From: Rhodovulum kholense
GTDB taxonomy: Bacteria; Pseudomonadota; Alphaproteobacteria; Rhodobacterales; Rhodobacteraceae
Assembly (NCBI RefSeq): GCF_003053725.1
Contig: NZ_QAYC01000001.1
Location: 124,001 to 188,000, forward strand
Reading direction: 5' to 3'
Length of the DNA stretch: 64,000 bases
In this document: positions 55,316 through 63,855 of the stretch, one piece after another
Numbering within the stretch: the stretch's first letter is position 1
Layout: each line of letters starts with the position of its first letter
Position numbers and translations under genes: made by a program
Notes under the pieces: model-generated
Database searches by the model: none
What the model was told of the DNA's origin: nothing
What the model saw: the letters and a program-made list of their open reading frames with translations, nothing else

Positions 55316-56425
55316 TCAGAAATAATACCCGACCCTCAGCCCCACGCCGATACCGTGATTGTCCTTGAAGGTCGTCGTGGTCGGACCGAACTCGGTCTTG
55401 GCATTGCCGATATCGACATAGCGCACGCCGCCCGTCACCTTGACCTTGCCGGTGGTATAGGTTGCGGCCAGACCGATCGACCGGAAGCCGTCGGTCGGCC
55501 CGAGATTGCCGGTATAGCTGCCTTCGTGCTTTTCGTAGCCGAACAGAATGGCCCCCGACCAGTTGTCGTTGAACTTGCGCCCGAGGCCCAGATTGTAGGT
55601 GGTCACGTCGTGGTCGTAATCGACCAGAGATCCTCCGGGCACGACACTGCCGGTGTAGAGATCGGGCGTAATATCGAAGGCGGTCCAGTCCACCCATCTG
55701 ATCGAGCCGAAGACAAGCGTATCCTTCGCGATCCCGCTCTGGAATTCCAGCGTCAGAGATTGCGGGATCGTGACGTCAAGCTCGTTCGAGATTGAAAAGG
55801 CGCCGGCGGTCTCGACCGTATCGAAGGCATGGTCGATGGCCGAACTGTAGGTCAATGCCACACGCGCCGCGATTTCCGGTTTTTCCCAGGCGACGCCGAG
55901 AATGTAGCCGAAATCGGTCTCGGTCGAGGAGGTCATCGAATAGGCGCCGATGCCCGGCAGGCCGACGGTGCCCGACGTCCTGATGGCGCGGACCCCGCCG
56001 ATCAGGTTGACATTCGACGGAAGCTCGTATCGCAGCAATGCGGTGAGACCGGTCGAATTGATGTCGGCCTGCGCGCCGTCGAGCGTCGAGAGCGGAGATC
56101 CGACCGGATAGGTGTTGGTGCTGCCATAGGACACATCCGCACCGATCGGTTCATCGAGGATCAGCGCCACGGCCATGCTGTCGCCCAGATCCTGCTTGAA
56201 GGCGAGCGAGTAGCCGCTGAAGCCCGGCAACATGTCGCCGGAGCCAAGGCCGGTCACGTCCGACGACCCGCTCACGTCGGGATCGAACCGGCTGAAGCCC
56301 AGTTCGACATAGGTGCCCTGTTCGAAAAGGATCCCGACCGAGGGCACCGATCTCTCGATCCCGCCCGCAAATGCCGGGCCTGTCGTCACAGCAGCCAAAA
56401 CGGCCGCCCCAACGGCATATTTCAT
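55316..56425 (-). CDS. Outer-membrane FadL/OmpP1/TodX-family transporter
   Basis: 369 residues. The signal peptide (MKYAVGAAVLAAVTTGPAFA) is followed by GIERSVPSVGILFEQGTYVE. A series of alternating beta-strand segments runs to the terminal GIGVGLRVGYYF, whose final Phe is the outer-membrane assembly signal. LALSVGR-like NPA motif of classical FadL is not clear, but ATYTTGKVKVTGGVRYVDIG, DNWSGAILFGYEKHEGSYTG and YDHDVTTYNLGLGRKFNDNW fit OMPP1. It should pass hydrophobic molecules such as fatty acids across the outer membrane. GGGAGGAAAG precedes the ATG. Confidence 0.86.
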   Translation of the reverse strand: MKYAVGAAVLAAVTTGPAFAGGIERSVPSVGILFEQGTYVELGFSRFDPDVSGSSDVTGLGSGDMLPGFSGYSLAFKQDLGDSMAVALILDEPIGADVSYGSTNTYPVGSPLSTLDGAQADINSTGLTALLRYELPSNVNLIGGVRAIRTSGTVGLPGIGAYSMTSSTETDFGYILGVAWEKPEIAARVALTYSSAIDHAFDTVETAGAFSISNELDVTIPQSLTLEFQSGIAKDTLVFGSIRWVDWTAFDITPDLYTGSVVPGGSLVDYDHDVTTYNLGLGRKFNDNWSGAILFGYEKHEGSYTGNLGPTDGFRSIGLAATYTTGKVKVTGGVRYVDIGNAKTEFGPTTTTFKDNHGIGVGLRVGYYF

Positions 56426-56488
56426 TCTTTCCTCCCACTTTTTGACTTTTACAAAAGGCTAGCGGGCGCGGGCTTCACCGGTCAATTG

Positions 56489-57397
56489 CTAACGCGACGT
56501 TCGCCGGGGTGCCATCCGGTTTTCCTGACCAGCGTGTCGCGGGCGTCCCACTTCCCCGCGCAAATTGAGGAAATTGGCCCCGAGAATAATTGCCGCACCG
56601 ACAAGCACCATCGGATCGAGGGGTTCGTCGTAAAGCACCATGCCGACCAGCGCGATCACGGGCAGGCGCAGGAAGTCGAGCGGCATGACGATGCTGGCGG
56701 GCGCGACCGACAGCGCGCTGGTCAGGCAGAAATGCGCGGTGAGCCCGGCCAGCCCGATCACGGTCAGCGGGACCCAGGCGGCGGGCGAGGGCCAGGCGAT
56801 CTGGCCGTCGATGCCCGCGCAGGCAAGGCCCAGCACGGTCTGCATGGCCGTCAGCCAGAAGAGGATCGAGACGATCGACTGGCTGCGAGTCAGCCGCTTG
56901 GTGAACAGCGCCGATCCCGCAAAGCAGATCGCCGCGGCCGCGGCGGCCATCGCCCCGGGTTCCAGCGCGGCCGGATTCGGCCGGGCGACGAGAAGGATGC
57001 CGAGAAAGCCGATGAAGGCCGCCAGCGCCCGGGTCGGGGTCAGCCTCTCGCCCAGAATGGCGGGGGCCAGCAGCGCGACCCAGATCGGCGAGGTGAATTC
57101 CAGCGCGAAGACCTGCGCCATCGGGATCAGGCCCAGCGCCAGGAACCACAGGTTCTGGCCGGTGAAATGGCAGACATTGCGCAGGGCATGCAGACCGAGC
57201 TGGCGGCGCGAAATCTCGCCCAGCCGTCCGAAGGCGCCGCCGACCGCCAGCACCAGCCCGAGGCCGATCAGCGAGCGGTAGAGCATCAGCTCGAACGTAT
57301 CGAGCTCGACCGAGACCATTCGCCCCGCAACCGCCATCGAGGAGAAGGCGGTGATCGCTCCGGTCATCCACAGGGCCGCCCGGAGCACAGGGGTCAT
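56489..57397 (-). CDS. EamA/DMT-family metabolite exporter
   Basis: 302 residues with ten predicted helices in two EamA repeats: FELMLYRSLIGLGLVLAVGG and MAQVFALEFTSPIWVALLAP in the first, AICFAGSALFTKRLTRSQSI and ASIVMPLDFLRLPVIALVGM in the second. Members export amino acids, nucleobases or other small molecules through the inner membrane; the substrate is unknown. It lies 10 bp after the small ABM protein gene and may be co-transcribed with guaA. Confidence 0.88.
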   Translation of the reverse strand: MTPVLRAALWMTGAITAFSSMAVAGRMVSVELDTFELMLYRSLIGLGLVLAVGGAFGRLGEISRRQLGLHALRNVCHFTGQNLWFLALGLIPMAQVFALEFTSPIWVALLAPAILGERLTPTRALAAFIGFLGILLVARPNPAALEPGAMAAAAAAICFAGSALFTKRLTRSQSIVSILFWLTAMQTVLGLACAGIDGQIAWPSPAAWVPLTVIGLAGLTAHFCLTSALSVAPASIVMPLDFLRLPVIALVGMVLYDEPLDPMVLVGAAIILGANFLNLRGEVGRPRHAGQENRMAPRRTSR

Positions 57398-57407
57398 GAC
57401 GGCGCGC

Positions 57408-57689
57408 TCATTCGGGCAGACCCGCGATCTTCAGGTCTCGGGGCAGTCCGTCGGCGGCACTGTCCCAGGCCGAGCCCGCCTTGCGGGCGCGGTGGGCGTC
57501 GAAGGCCGCGGCATCGGTGAATTCCTCGTCCAGCAGGAACCGTCCCGGCCGGTCGGGGTCTTCGTGCATCTCGAACCGCACGCAGCCGGGCTCGGCACGG
57601 GTCAGGCGCAGATGCTCGGGGGCGGCCGCGCGCAGCGCCGCACGGCGTTCGGGCGGGGCCTCGATCCAGCCGGTGACGGTCACTCCCAT
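57408..57689 (-). CDS. Small antibiotic-biosynthesis-monooxygenase (ABM) fold protein
   Basis: 93 residues. Dimeric ferredoxin-like ABM pattern: [60 protein letters not shown]. Relatives include YgiN-type quinol monooxygenases and haem-degrading or merely structural proteins; activity cannot be assigned. Its start overlaps the 3' end of guaA by 10 bp, implying co-translation. Confidence 0.82.
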   Translation of the reverse strand: MGVTVTGWIEAPPERRAALRAAAPEHLRLTRAEPGCVRFEMHEDPDRPGRFLLDEEFTDAAAFDAHRARKAGSAWDSAADGLPRDLKIAGLPE

Positions 57690-59236
57690 TCGATGGTGCC
57701 CGGGGGCTTCGAGGTGATGTCGTAGGTGACCCGGTTGATGCCCTTGACCTCGTTGATGATCCGCGTCGCGGTCTCGCCCAGGAAATCGTGGGTGAAGGGA
57801 TAATAGTCCGCCGTCATCCCGTCGACCGAGGTCACGGCACGCAGCGCGCAGGCATAGTCATAGGTGCGCCCGTCGCCCATGACGCCGACGGTGCGGACGG
57901 GCAGGATCGCGACGAAGGCCTGCCAGATCTCGTCGTAAAGCCCGTGCTTGCGGATCTGGTCGATATAGACGGCATCGGCCTTCCTGAGGATCTCGAGCTT
58001 CTCGCGGCTGATCTCGCCGGGGCAGCGGATCGCGAGACCCGGACCGGGGAAGGGGTGGCGGCCGATGAAGCTGGCGGGCAGGCCCAGTTCGTGGCCCAGC
58101 GCCCGGACCTCGTCCTTGAAGAGCTCGCGCAGCGGCTCGACCAGCTTGAGGCCCATCTTCTCGGGCAGGCCGCCGACATTGTGGTGCGACTTGATGGTGA
58201 CCGAGGGCCCGCCCGAGAAGCTGACGGATTCGATCACGTCGGGGTAGAGCGTGCCCTGGGCCAGGAATTCGGCGCCGCCGACCTCGGCCGCGTGCTTCTG
58301 GAAGACGTCGATGAAGAGCTTGCCGATGGTCTTGCGCTTGACCTCGGGGTCGCTGACGCCTTCGAGCGCGCCCAGGAACAGGTCCGATTCATCGGCATGG
58401 ATCAGCGGGATGTTGTAGTTGTCGCGGAACATTGCCACGACTTCTTCGGCCTCGTTCAGCCGCAGAAGCCCGTGATCGACGAAGACGCAGGTCAGCTGAT
58501 CGCCGATCGCCTCGTGGATCAGCACCGCCGCGACCGAGCTGTCGACCCCGCCCGAAAGCCCGCAGATGACCTTGGCATCGCCGACCTGCTCGCGGATCTT
58601 GCGGATCGCCTCCTCGCGATAGGCGCCCATGGTCCAGTCGCCGGTGAAGCCCGCAAGGCGCACGAAATTCTCGTAAAGCGTCTTGCCGTTCGGGGTGTGG
58701 TGCACCTCGGGGTGGAACTGCACCGCGAAGAAGTTGCGCGAGAGGTCCGCGGTGATCGCGAAGGGCGCATTGGGCGAGGTGCCGTAGACGGTGAATCCCG
58801 GCGCGATCTCGGCCACATGGTCGCCATGGCTCATCCAGACCTGCTCGCGGTCCTGGGCGAACCAGCCCTTCAGCAGGTCGATCCGCTCGGCCGAGGGGGT
58901 GACATAGGCGCGGCCGAATTCGGCGGTGCCGTGGCCCCGTTCGACCCGGCCGCCCAGCATCTGCATCATCACCTGCTGGCCGTAGCAGATGCCGAGGATC
59001 GGCACGCCGAGGGCGAAGACGCCCTCGGGCGGACGCGGCGATCCTTCGTCCAGCACGGAGGCGGGCCCGCCCGAGAAGATCACCGCCTTGGGCGCGAAGT
59101 CGGCCAGGAAGGCGTCGGTGACATTCTGGTAGGGATGGATTTCGCAATAGACGTTCAGCTCGCGCAGGCGGCGCGCGATCAGTTGCGTCACCTGGCTTCC
59201 GAAGTCGATGATGAGAAGGCGGTCATGGGTGCTCAT
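57680..59236 (-). CDS. guaA: GMP synthase (glutamine-hydrolysing)
   Basis: 518 residues from ATG 59236. Class I amidotransferase half: [40 protein letters not shown] with nucleophile Cys, and [20 protein letters not shown] with His and Glu. ATP-pyrophosphatase half: [20 protein letters not shown] (P-loop), [35 protein letters not shown], and the C-terminal dimerisation part ending [18 protein letters not shown]. It converts XMP to GMP using glutamine and ATP. Its promoter lies directly against the start codon. Confidence 0.97.
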   Translation of the reverse strand: MSTHDRLLIIDFGSQVTQLIARRLRELNVYCEIHPYQNVTDAFLADFAPKAVIFSGGPASVLDEGSPRPPEGVFALGVPILGICYGQQVMMQMLGGRVERGHGTAEFGRAYVTPSAERIDLLKGWFAQDREQVWMSHGDHVAEIAPGFTVYGTSPNAPFAITADLSRNFFAVQFHPEVHHTPNGKTLYENFVRLAGFTGDWTMGAYREEAIRKIREQVGDAKVICGLSGGVDSSVAAVLIHEAIGDQLTCVFVDHGLLRLNEAEEVVAMFRDNYNIPLIHADESDLFLGALEGVSDPEVKRKTIGKLFIDVFQKHAAEVGGAEFLAQGTLYPDVIESVSFSGGPSVTIKSHHNVGGLPEKMGLKLVEPLRELFKDEVRALGHELGLPASFIGRHPFPGPGLAIRCPGEISREKLEILRKADAVYIDQIRKHGLYDEIWQAFVAILPVRTVGVMGDGRTYDYACALRAVTSVDGMTADYYPFTHDFLGETATRIINEVKGINRVTYDITSKPPGTIEWE

Positions 59237-59271
59237 GGGGTCTCAATATGCGACCCCATGCGCCGTGGCAA
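59234..59271 (-). promoter_or_regulatory. guaA promoter and overlapping 9-bp inverted repeat; mRNA probably leaderless
   Basis: On the minus strand TTGCCA (plus 59266-59271), a 17-bp spacer and TATTGA (59243-59248) form a sigma-70 promoter. The -10 ends only 6 bp before the ATG at 59236, so transcription should begin at or very near the A of the start codon. CATGGGGTC (59234-59242) and GACCCCATG (59252-59260) are exact inverted repeats around TCAATATGC, covering -10 and start codon. Confidence 0.6.
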
Positions 59272-59301
59272 TCCCGCCGAAACGGCCCCCGGCTGGGGCG
59301 G

Positions 59302-60231
59302 TCAGCGGATCGGCGACAAGAGCTCTTCGGCGGTCACGAGCTGGCGCACGCCATGGCTGTGATCCTCTTCGAAGACGTTGCCATGGGCGGCCCATTCGTA
59401 CAGCGAATTGATGTCGAGCTTTGCGCAGGACGGGCGCACCGACCAGGTCACCTGCAGCGGCGAACAGGTGGCCTGGGTGTATTTCGGGCCGGTGGTCGAG
59501 CCGCCATAAAGCACCGGCGTGCCGGTATTCTGGGGCAGGGCGCGCGGCTGGTGAAGCCCGTTCACCTGGGTGCCGCGATAGATGAAATCCTTGAAGTCGA
59601 GCGCGGTGTGATCGTTGACCAGCAGAAAGACCTGCGCCTCGACGCGCAATTGCGGGTTCTGGCAGGTTTCCGACATGCACGAGCCCAGCCCCTTGCCCGG
59701 AGCCACGTCGCACGAGCTGTAGACCCAGTGGACCTCGATGGTGTCGCCCGGTTTGGCGCCATGGAACGCTCCGCGCCCGGCGGCCGGGTCCCTCAGTTCC
59801 TGTTCGGTCAGGCTGGCGGTCTCGTTGCACTTGAAGCCGCCGTGTTCGCCCGTGCCCGCGCTGATCGAGAAGCCGGGACCGGAATGTTCGGCATTGGTAT
59901 GGGTGTGGATGTTGCACAGGTTCAGCTCGGACGAGGGCGGGGCCATGTTGAAGATCCGCCCGTTGCTGCCCCGGGTCATCGTGATGTCGCGCGGGGCCTG
60001 CGGCCCGAAGCCGTGACAAAGCCCCTGGGCCAGGGCGGGGGCGGGGGTATCGTGGCCGTCGGCGCCATGCCCGGGGGCTGCATGACCCGCCGCTGCGCCA
60101 TGCGCCGCGGGATCCGCCGCCGCCATCTGGGTTCCCTGACCGGTGCTGTCGGCTGGCACGGGGGTGGCCAGGATGCCTCCGGCAATCGCAAGGGCGGTCA
60201 TTGCAAGAAGGGTGGGCAGGGGGTTCGACAT
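59302..60231 (-). CDS. Delta-class carbonic anhydrase, secreted
   Basis: 309 residues from ATG 60231. The signal peptide (LPTLLAMTALAIAGGILATP) is followed by a His/Ala/Gly-rich linker (HGAAAGHAAPGHGADGHD) of about 40 residues that may bind metal. The domain resembles delta carbonic anhydrases first known from diatoms: ALAQGLCHGFGPQAPRDITM, ELNLCNIHTHTNAEHSGPGF with clustered His, GDTIEVHWVYSSCDVAPGKG with another His and Cys, and KLDINSLYEWAAHGNVFEED near the end. It should hydrate CO2 in the periplasm. Assignment rests on remembered family features; zinc or cadmium as the metal is open. Divergent from mttB. Confidence 0.78.
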   Translation of the reverse strand: MSNPLPTLLAMTALAIAGGILATPVPADSTGQGTQMAAADPAAHGAAAGHAAPGHGADGHDTPAPALAQGLCHGFGPQAPRDITMTRGSNGRIFNMAPPSSELNLCNIHTHTNAEHSGPGFSISAGTGEHGGFKCNETASLTEQELRDPAAGRGAFHGAKPGDTIEVHWVYSSCDVAPGKGLGSCMSETCQNPQLRVEAQVFLLVNDHTALDFKDFIYRGTQVNGLHQPRALPQNTGTPVLYGGSTTGPKYTQATCSPLQVTWSVRPSCAKLDINSLYEWAAHGNVFEEDHSHGVRQLVTAEELLSPIR

Positions 60232-60623
60232 CTCTGTCCTCTCTGTCGTGCGGATCGGGCGCGGATGCGGGGGCGCAACCGGGCAAAGCTGCTGGTTGTG
60301 GCCCGCCCCGTCGCCGGAGGGCAGGCAGGTGTCGGTCGGGCCGGTTTTCGCCGGATCGGGGGCAGTCCCGGGCGGTGTCGCGCGCGGACGCGACGCCCCA
60401 AGAAGTGCCGGTGAAACGCGGCCCCCGCGCGGCCAGTCATGGGCCGCCTTCGGGAAATTTCTGGACGCGCATGGGCACCTGCCCCGGCGAATGGGGCGGA
60501 ACTTTGGCGGCGGCGCCGGTCGATGTCGCGGACGGCAAAGGAAAGGGCGCAAACCGCGCGGCCCGCGGCGCGGCATCGGCGCTAGAACCGGGGAAGGCAG
60601 GACCAGATCGACGGGAGACGTGC
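60232..60623. other. 392-bp intergenic region between carbonic anhydrase and MttB homologue
   Basis: No gene or riboswitch consensus (no B12 box or glycine or SAM motif) is recognised. It is strongly GC-rich. The only usable signal is CGGGAGAC just before the mttB-like ATG. Promoters for both divergent genes must lie here but are not obvious. Confidence 0.4.
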
Positions 60624-62174
60624 ATGTCCGAGGCTGAGGGGAACGCAGGGCGCCGCGCCCGGGGAGGCGGCGGCGCCGCGCGCCGTGCCGCGCGCACCAA
60701 TGTGGGCATCGAGACCGCGCGCTACATCACCCGCAACATTCCCGATTTCGAGATCCTGAACGCCGAGGCGCTGGAGCTGATCGAGGCCAATGCCGAAACC
60801 GTACTGGCCGAGATCGGGGTCAATTTCGTCGACAACCCGGGCGCGCTGGCGCGCTGGCGCGAGGCGGGCGCCGAGATCGAGGGCGAACGGGTCCGCATCC
60901 CGCGGGGCCTCGCGCGCAAGCTTTGCGCGACCGCGCCCGCCCGCTTTGTCCAGCATGCCCGCAACCCCGAACGCAATGTCGAGATCGGCGGCCGCAACCT
61001 GGTGCTGGCGCCGGTCTACGGGCCGCCCTTCGTGCGCGATATCGACGGCGGCCGCCGCTATGCGACGATGGAGGATTTTCGCCGCTTCGTGCAGCTGGGC
61101 CAGATGTCGAAATGGATGCACCATTCGGGCGGCACCGTCTGCGAGCCGACCGACGTGCCGGTGAACAAGCGTCATCTGGACATGATCCATGCCCACATGA
61201 CCCTGTCGGACAAGCCGTTCATGGGCTCGGTCACCGAACCTTCGCGGGCACGGGATTCCGTGGCGATGTGCGAATTGCTGTTCGGCAAGGACTTCGTGGC
61301 CGAGAACACGGTGATGACCTCGCTCGTCAACATCAACTCGCCGCTGACCTTCGATGCGACGATGATGGGCGCGCTCGAGGTCTATGCGGCGGCAAACCAG
61401 GCCTGCATCGTCTCGCCCTTCATCGTGGGCGGCGCGATGGCGCCGGTGACGGTCGCGGGCACGCTGACCCAGGTGCTGGCCGAGGTGCTGGCGGGCGTGG
61501 CCTATTCGCAGCTGGTGCGGCCCGGGGCGCCGGTGATCTTCGGGGCCTTCGTGACCTCGATCGACATGAATTCCGGCGCGCCGACCTTCGGCACGCCCGA
61601 GGCCAGCCAGATCCTTTACGGCGCGGGCCAGCTCGCGCGGCGTCTGGGGCTGCCGTTCCGGTCGGGCGGCGCGCTTTGCGGGTCCAAGCTGCCCGACGCG
61701 CAGGCCGCCTACGAGACCGCCGCCACGCTGAACGCGGCGCTTCTGGGCGGGGTCAACTTCATGCTGCATGCGGCGGGCTGGCTGGAAGGCGGGCTGGTCG
61801 CGAGCTACGAGAAATACGTGATGGATGCCGACCAGCTGGGCGCGCTGCACAGGATGGCGGCGGGCATCGCCACCGACCCGGCGGCGCAGGCGATGGACGC
61901 GCTGCGCGAGGTGGGGCCGGGCGGGCACTTCCTGGGCTGCGCCCATACCCAGGCGCATTTCCGCGACGCGTTCTGGCGCACCGATCTTCTGGACTACAAG
62001 CCCTTCGAGACCTGGGACGAGGAAGGCGCGCGCGACACGGCCACGCTGGCGGCCGACCGGGTCACCCGGCTTCTGGCGCGCTACGAGGCGCCGCCGCTCG
62101 ATCCGGCGCGGCGCGAGGCGGTCGAGGATTACGTGGCCCGGCGCAAGGCGGACATGCCAGACGCGTTCGTCTGA
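60624..62174 (+). CDS. Trimethylamine methyltransferase (MttB) family protein, non-pyrrolysine
   Basis: 516 residues from ATG 60624; a longer upstream extension of the frame is poorly supported. The MttB-family barrel reads through without internal amber codon: ARYITRNIPDFEILNAEALE, ETVLAEIGVNFVDNPGALAR, SKWMHHSGGTVCEPTDVPVN, LVNINSPLTFDATMMGALEV, VSPFIVGGAMAPVTVAGTLT and REVGPGGHFLGCAHTQAHFR. True MttB uses pyrrolysine; homologues without it, such as MtgB, demethylate glycine betaine or other quaternary amines. The associated corrinoid protein gene is not adjacent. The substrate is unresolved. Confidence 0.85.
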   Translation: MSEAEGNAGRRARGGGGAARRAARTNVGIETARYITRNIPDFEILNAEALELIEANAETVLAEIGVNFVDNPGALARWREAGAEIEGERVRIPRGLARKLCATAPARFVQHARNPERNVEIGGRNLVLAPVYGPPFVRDIDGGRRYATMEDFRRFVQLGQMSKWMHHSGGTVCEPTDVPVNKRHLDMIHAHMTLSDKPFMGSVTEPSRARDSVAMCELLFGKDFVAENTVMTSLVNINSPLTFDATMMGALEVYAAANQACIVSPFIVGGAMAPVTVAGTLTQVLAEVLAGVAYSQLVRPGAPVIFGAFVTSIDMNSGAPTFGTPEASQILYGAGQLARRLGLPFRSGGALCGSKLPDAQAAYETAATLNAALLGGVNFMLHAAGWLEGGLVASYEKYVMDADQLGALHRMAAGIATDPAAQAMDALREVGPGGHFLGCAHTQAHFRDAFWRTDLLDYKPFETWDEEGARDTATLAADRVTRLLARYEAPPLDPARREAVEDYVARRKADMPDAFV

Positions 62175-62225
62175 CCGGAGACCGGCCCCCGAGGGGCGCG
62201 GCTCGGCCCTGGCCGGGCCCGCTCC

Positions 62226-62528
62226 TCATTCCGCCGCGTGGGTGCTTTCGAAATCGCAGATCAGCCGGGCTTCGGCCATCAGCGCGATCAGCAGCTCGAT
62301 ATGCCGCGCGGTCGAGTACCCGGCGTCCCCGGACTGCCGGATGGTTTCCATTCGTTGTTCCTGATCGATCAGCCAGGACAGTGCGGTCTGGGCACTGTCC
62401 GGCAGCCGCCCCTGCATGAGCCGGGCGAGGTCGCGTTCGCGGCGATAATCGCCAAGGCCGAACCTCGCTGCACGCACCAGCAGGCGAGGGCGGCGCAGCG
62501 TGGCGAGCGTGGCGGGAAGCATGTTCAT
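62226..62528 (-). CDS. DUF6477-family protein
   Basis: 100 residues from ATG 62528 (MNMLPATLATLRRPRLLVRA). The family-like pattern is ARFGLGDYRRERDLARLMQG, RLPDSAQTALSWLIDQEQRM and DAGYSTARHIELLIALMAEA. It is predicted helical and cytoplasmic, of unknown function; the DUF number is from memory. Divergent from the DUF6456 gene across a conserved-looking AT-rich region, and convergent with the mttB homologue. Confidence 0.7.
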   Translation of the reverse strand: MNMLPATLATLRRPRLLVRAARFGLGDYRRERDLARLMQGRLPDSAQTALSWLIDQEQRMETIRQSGDAGYSTARHIELLIALMAEARLICDFESTHAAE

Positions 62529-62760
62529 GGCGCGATCTCCGATTGATGACAGGAGGCATCCTCGCACAACCGGAACGGGTGTTGCGCATCCGGCGATTTG
62601 AGCGCGCGTTATCCACAGGAATTTTTATGGTTTGGAAACAAGAATGAACACGTGGAGCAATTCTTAACTAAACGGTAACCAAAACAACCTTGGATTGTAT
62701 TGTGCGGTCGCCTGGTGTTCCACGGGGCCGCCTCTCCAGAAAGCTCAAGAGAGGTTTGTT
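62529..62760. promoter_or_regulatory. AT-rich divergent control region with DnaA box and CtrA-like site
   Basis: A perfect DnaA box TTATCCACA lies at 62609-62617. At 62664-62679 the sequence TTAA-N7-GTAAC differs by one base from the CtrA consensus TTAA-N7-TTAAC. The stretch is far richer in A+T than its surroundings. A good Shine-Dalgarno AGAGAGG precedes the GTG at 62761. Confidence 0.5.
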
Positions 62761-63855
62761 GTGGGAACGCAGTGCCCAAATCAGTCCGTTCCGGCCTGGC
62801 TGCCGCAGGCGGCGCGGCTTTATCTGGCTCATACCGAGGCAGGCGTTTCGTTGCGTGAACTTGCCCGGATCGAGGGGTGTCATCCCTCGACGGTCATGCG
62901 TCAGGTGCGCCGGGTCGAAACCCGGCGGGACGATCCCTTAATCGACGATGCGCTGACCCGGCTCGGTGGCCGGGCCGGTGCCTCCGCCCCCAAGAAGGAG
63001 AGCCCCCAAATGTCTCCGACAACGCGCCCGTTGCCCCCCGCAGCGGACGAGCCCGCAATCGACCGCGAGGCCCTGCGCCTGCTGCGGCGCCTGAACGAAC
63101 CCGGAGCCTTCATGGCGGTCGCCCGCGACATGGAGAAGGCGGCCATCCTGCGCGAAAGCGCCGATGGCCAGACGACCCGGACCGCCGTGGTGGACCGCTC
63201 GGTCGCCGAGGCCTTCGCCCTGAAGGACTGGATCGCCTGCCGCACCCGCGGCCGGGTAACCATCTACGACATCAGCAGCGCCGGGCGCGCCGCGTTCAAG
63301 CGGCTGCAGGCCGAAGAGGCCGAACGGCGCGACGGCTTTGCGGAGGCCCAGTCGCCCTTTGCCGCGCAGCATCGCGACTGGGAGGTGCAGAAGAACGCCC
63401 GCGCCGAGCGGATCCGCTTCAACCGCGCCGAGTCGCCGCTGGCCATTCTGGCGCGGCGAAAGGAGAAGGACGGCCACCCGTTCCTGAGCCACGATCTGGT
63501 GGCGGCGGGCGAACGGCTGCGCGAGGATTTCGAGGTGGCGCAGCTGGGGCCGCGGGTGGCCCAGAACTGGGACCGGTTCCTCACCGGCGGCGATCGTGGG
63601 TCGTTCTTCGGTGCGGACGGGGCGTCCGGGGGCTCGGCGGCAGCGCGGGATCGTGTGGCCGCAGCTCTGCGCGAACTGGGTCCGGGGCTTGGCGACGTGG
63701 CGTTGCGCTGCTGTTGTTTCCTCGAAGGGCTGGAGCAGGCCGAACAGCGCATGGGCTGGTCGGCGCGTTCGGGCAAGATCGTGCTCCGGATTGCGTTGCA
63801 GCGCCTGAAACGGCACTACGAGACGTTGGGCGACCGGTCGGGGCTGATCGGCTAG
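62761..63855 (+). CDS. DUF6456 helix-turn-helix protein
   Basis: 364 residues from GTG 62761 (AGAGAGG upstream); an ATG at 62695 also is in frame but yields an odd N-terminus. N-terminal part: VPAWLPQAARLYLAHTEAGV then SLRELARIEGCHPSTVMRQV RRVE, a helix-turn-helix. A middle segment (DREALRLLRRLNEPGAFMAV, VVDRSVAEAFALKDWIACRT) looks like a winged-helix. The C-terminal region (NRAESPLAILARRKEKDGHP, FLSHDLVAAGERLREDFEVA, RCCCFLEGLEQAEQRMGWSA) is the DUF6456 domain. Likely a DNA-binding regulator; its targets are unknown. The DUF number is from memory. Confidence 0.75.
   Translation: MGTQCPNQSVPAWLPQAARLYLAHTEAGVSLRELARIEGCHPSTVMRQVRRVETRRDDPLIDDALTRLGGRAGASAPKKESPQMSPTTRPLPPAADEPAIDREALRLLRRLNEPGAFMAVARDMEKAAILRESADGQTTRTAVVDRSVAEAFALKDWIACRTRGRVTIYDISSAGRAAFKRLQAEEAERRDGFAEAQSPFAAQHRDWEVQKNARAERIRFNRAESPLAILARRKEKDGHPFLSHDLVAAGERLREDFEVAQLGPRVAQNWDRFLTGGDRGSFFGADGASGGSAAARDRVAAALRELGPGLGDVALRCCCFLEGLEQAEQRMGWSARSGKIVLRIALQRLKRHYETLGDRSGLIG

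Noticed and set aside
60232-60623. Riboswitch (cobalamin or glycine) upstream of the MttB homologue
   Set aside because: No B12 box or other recognisable conserved core was seen.
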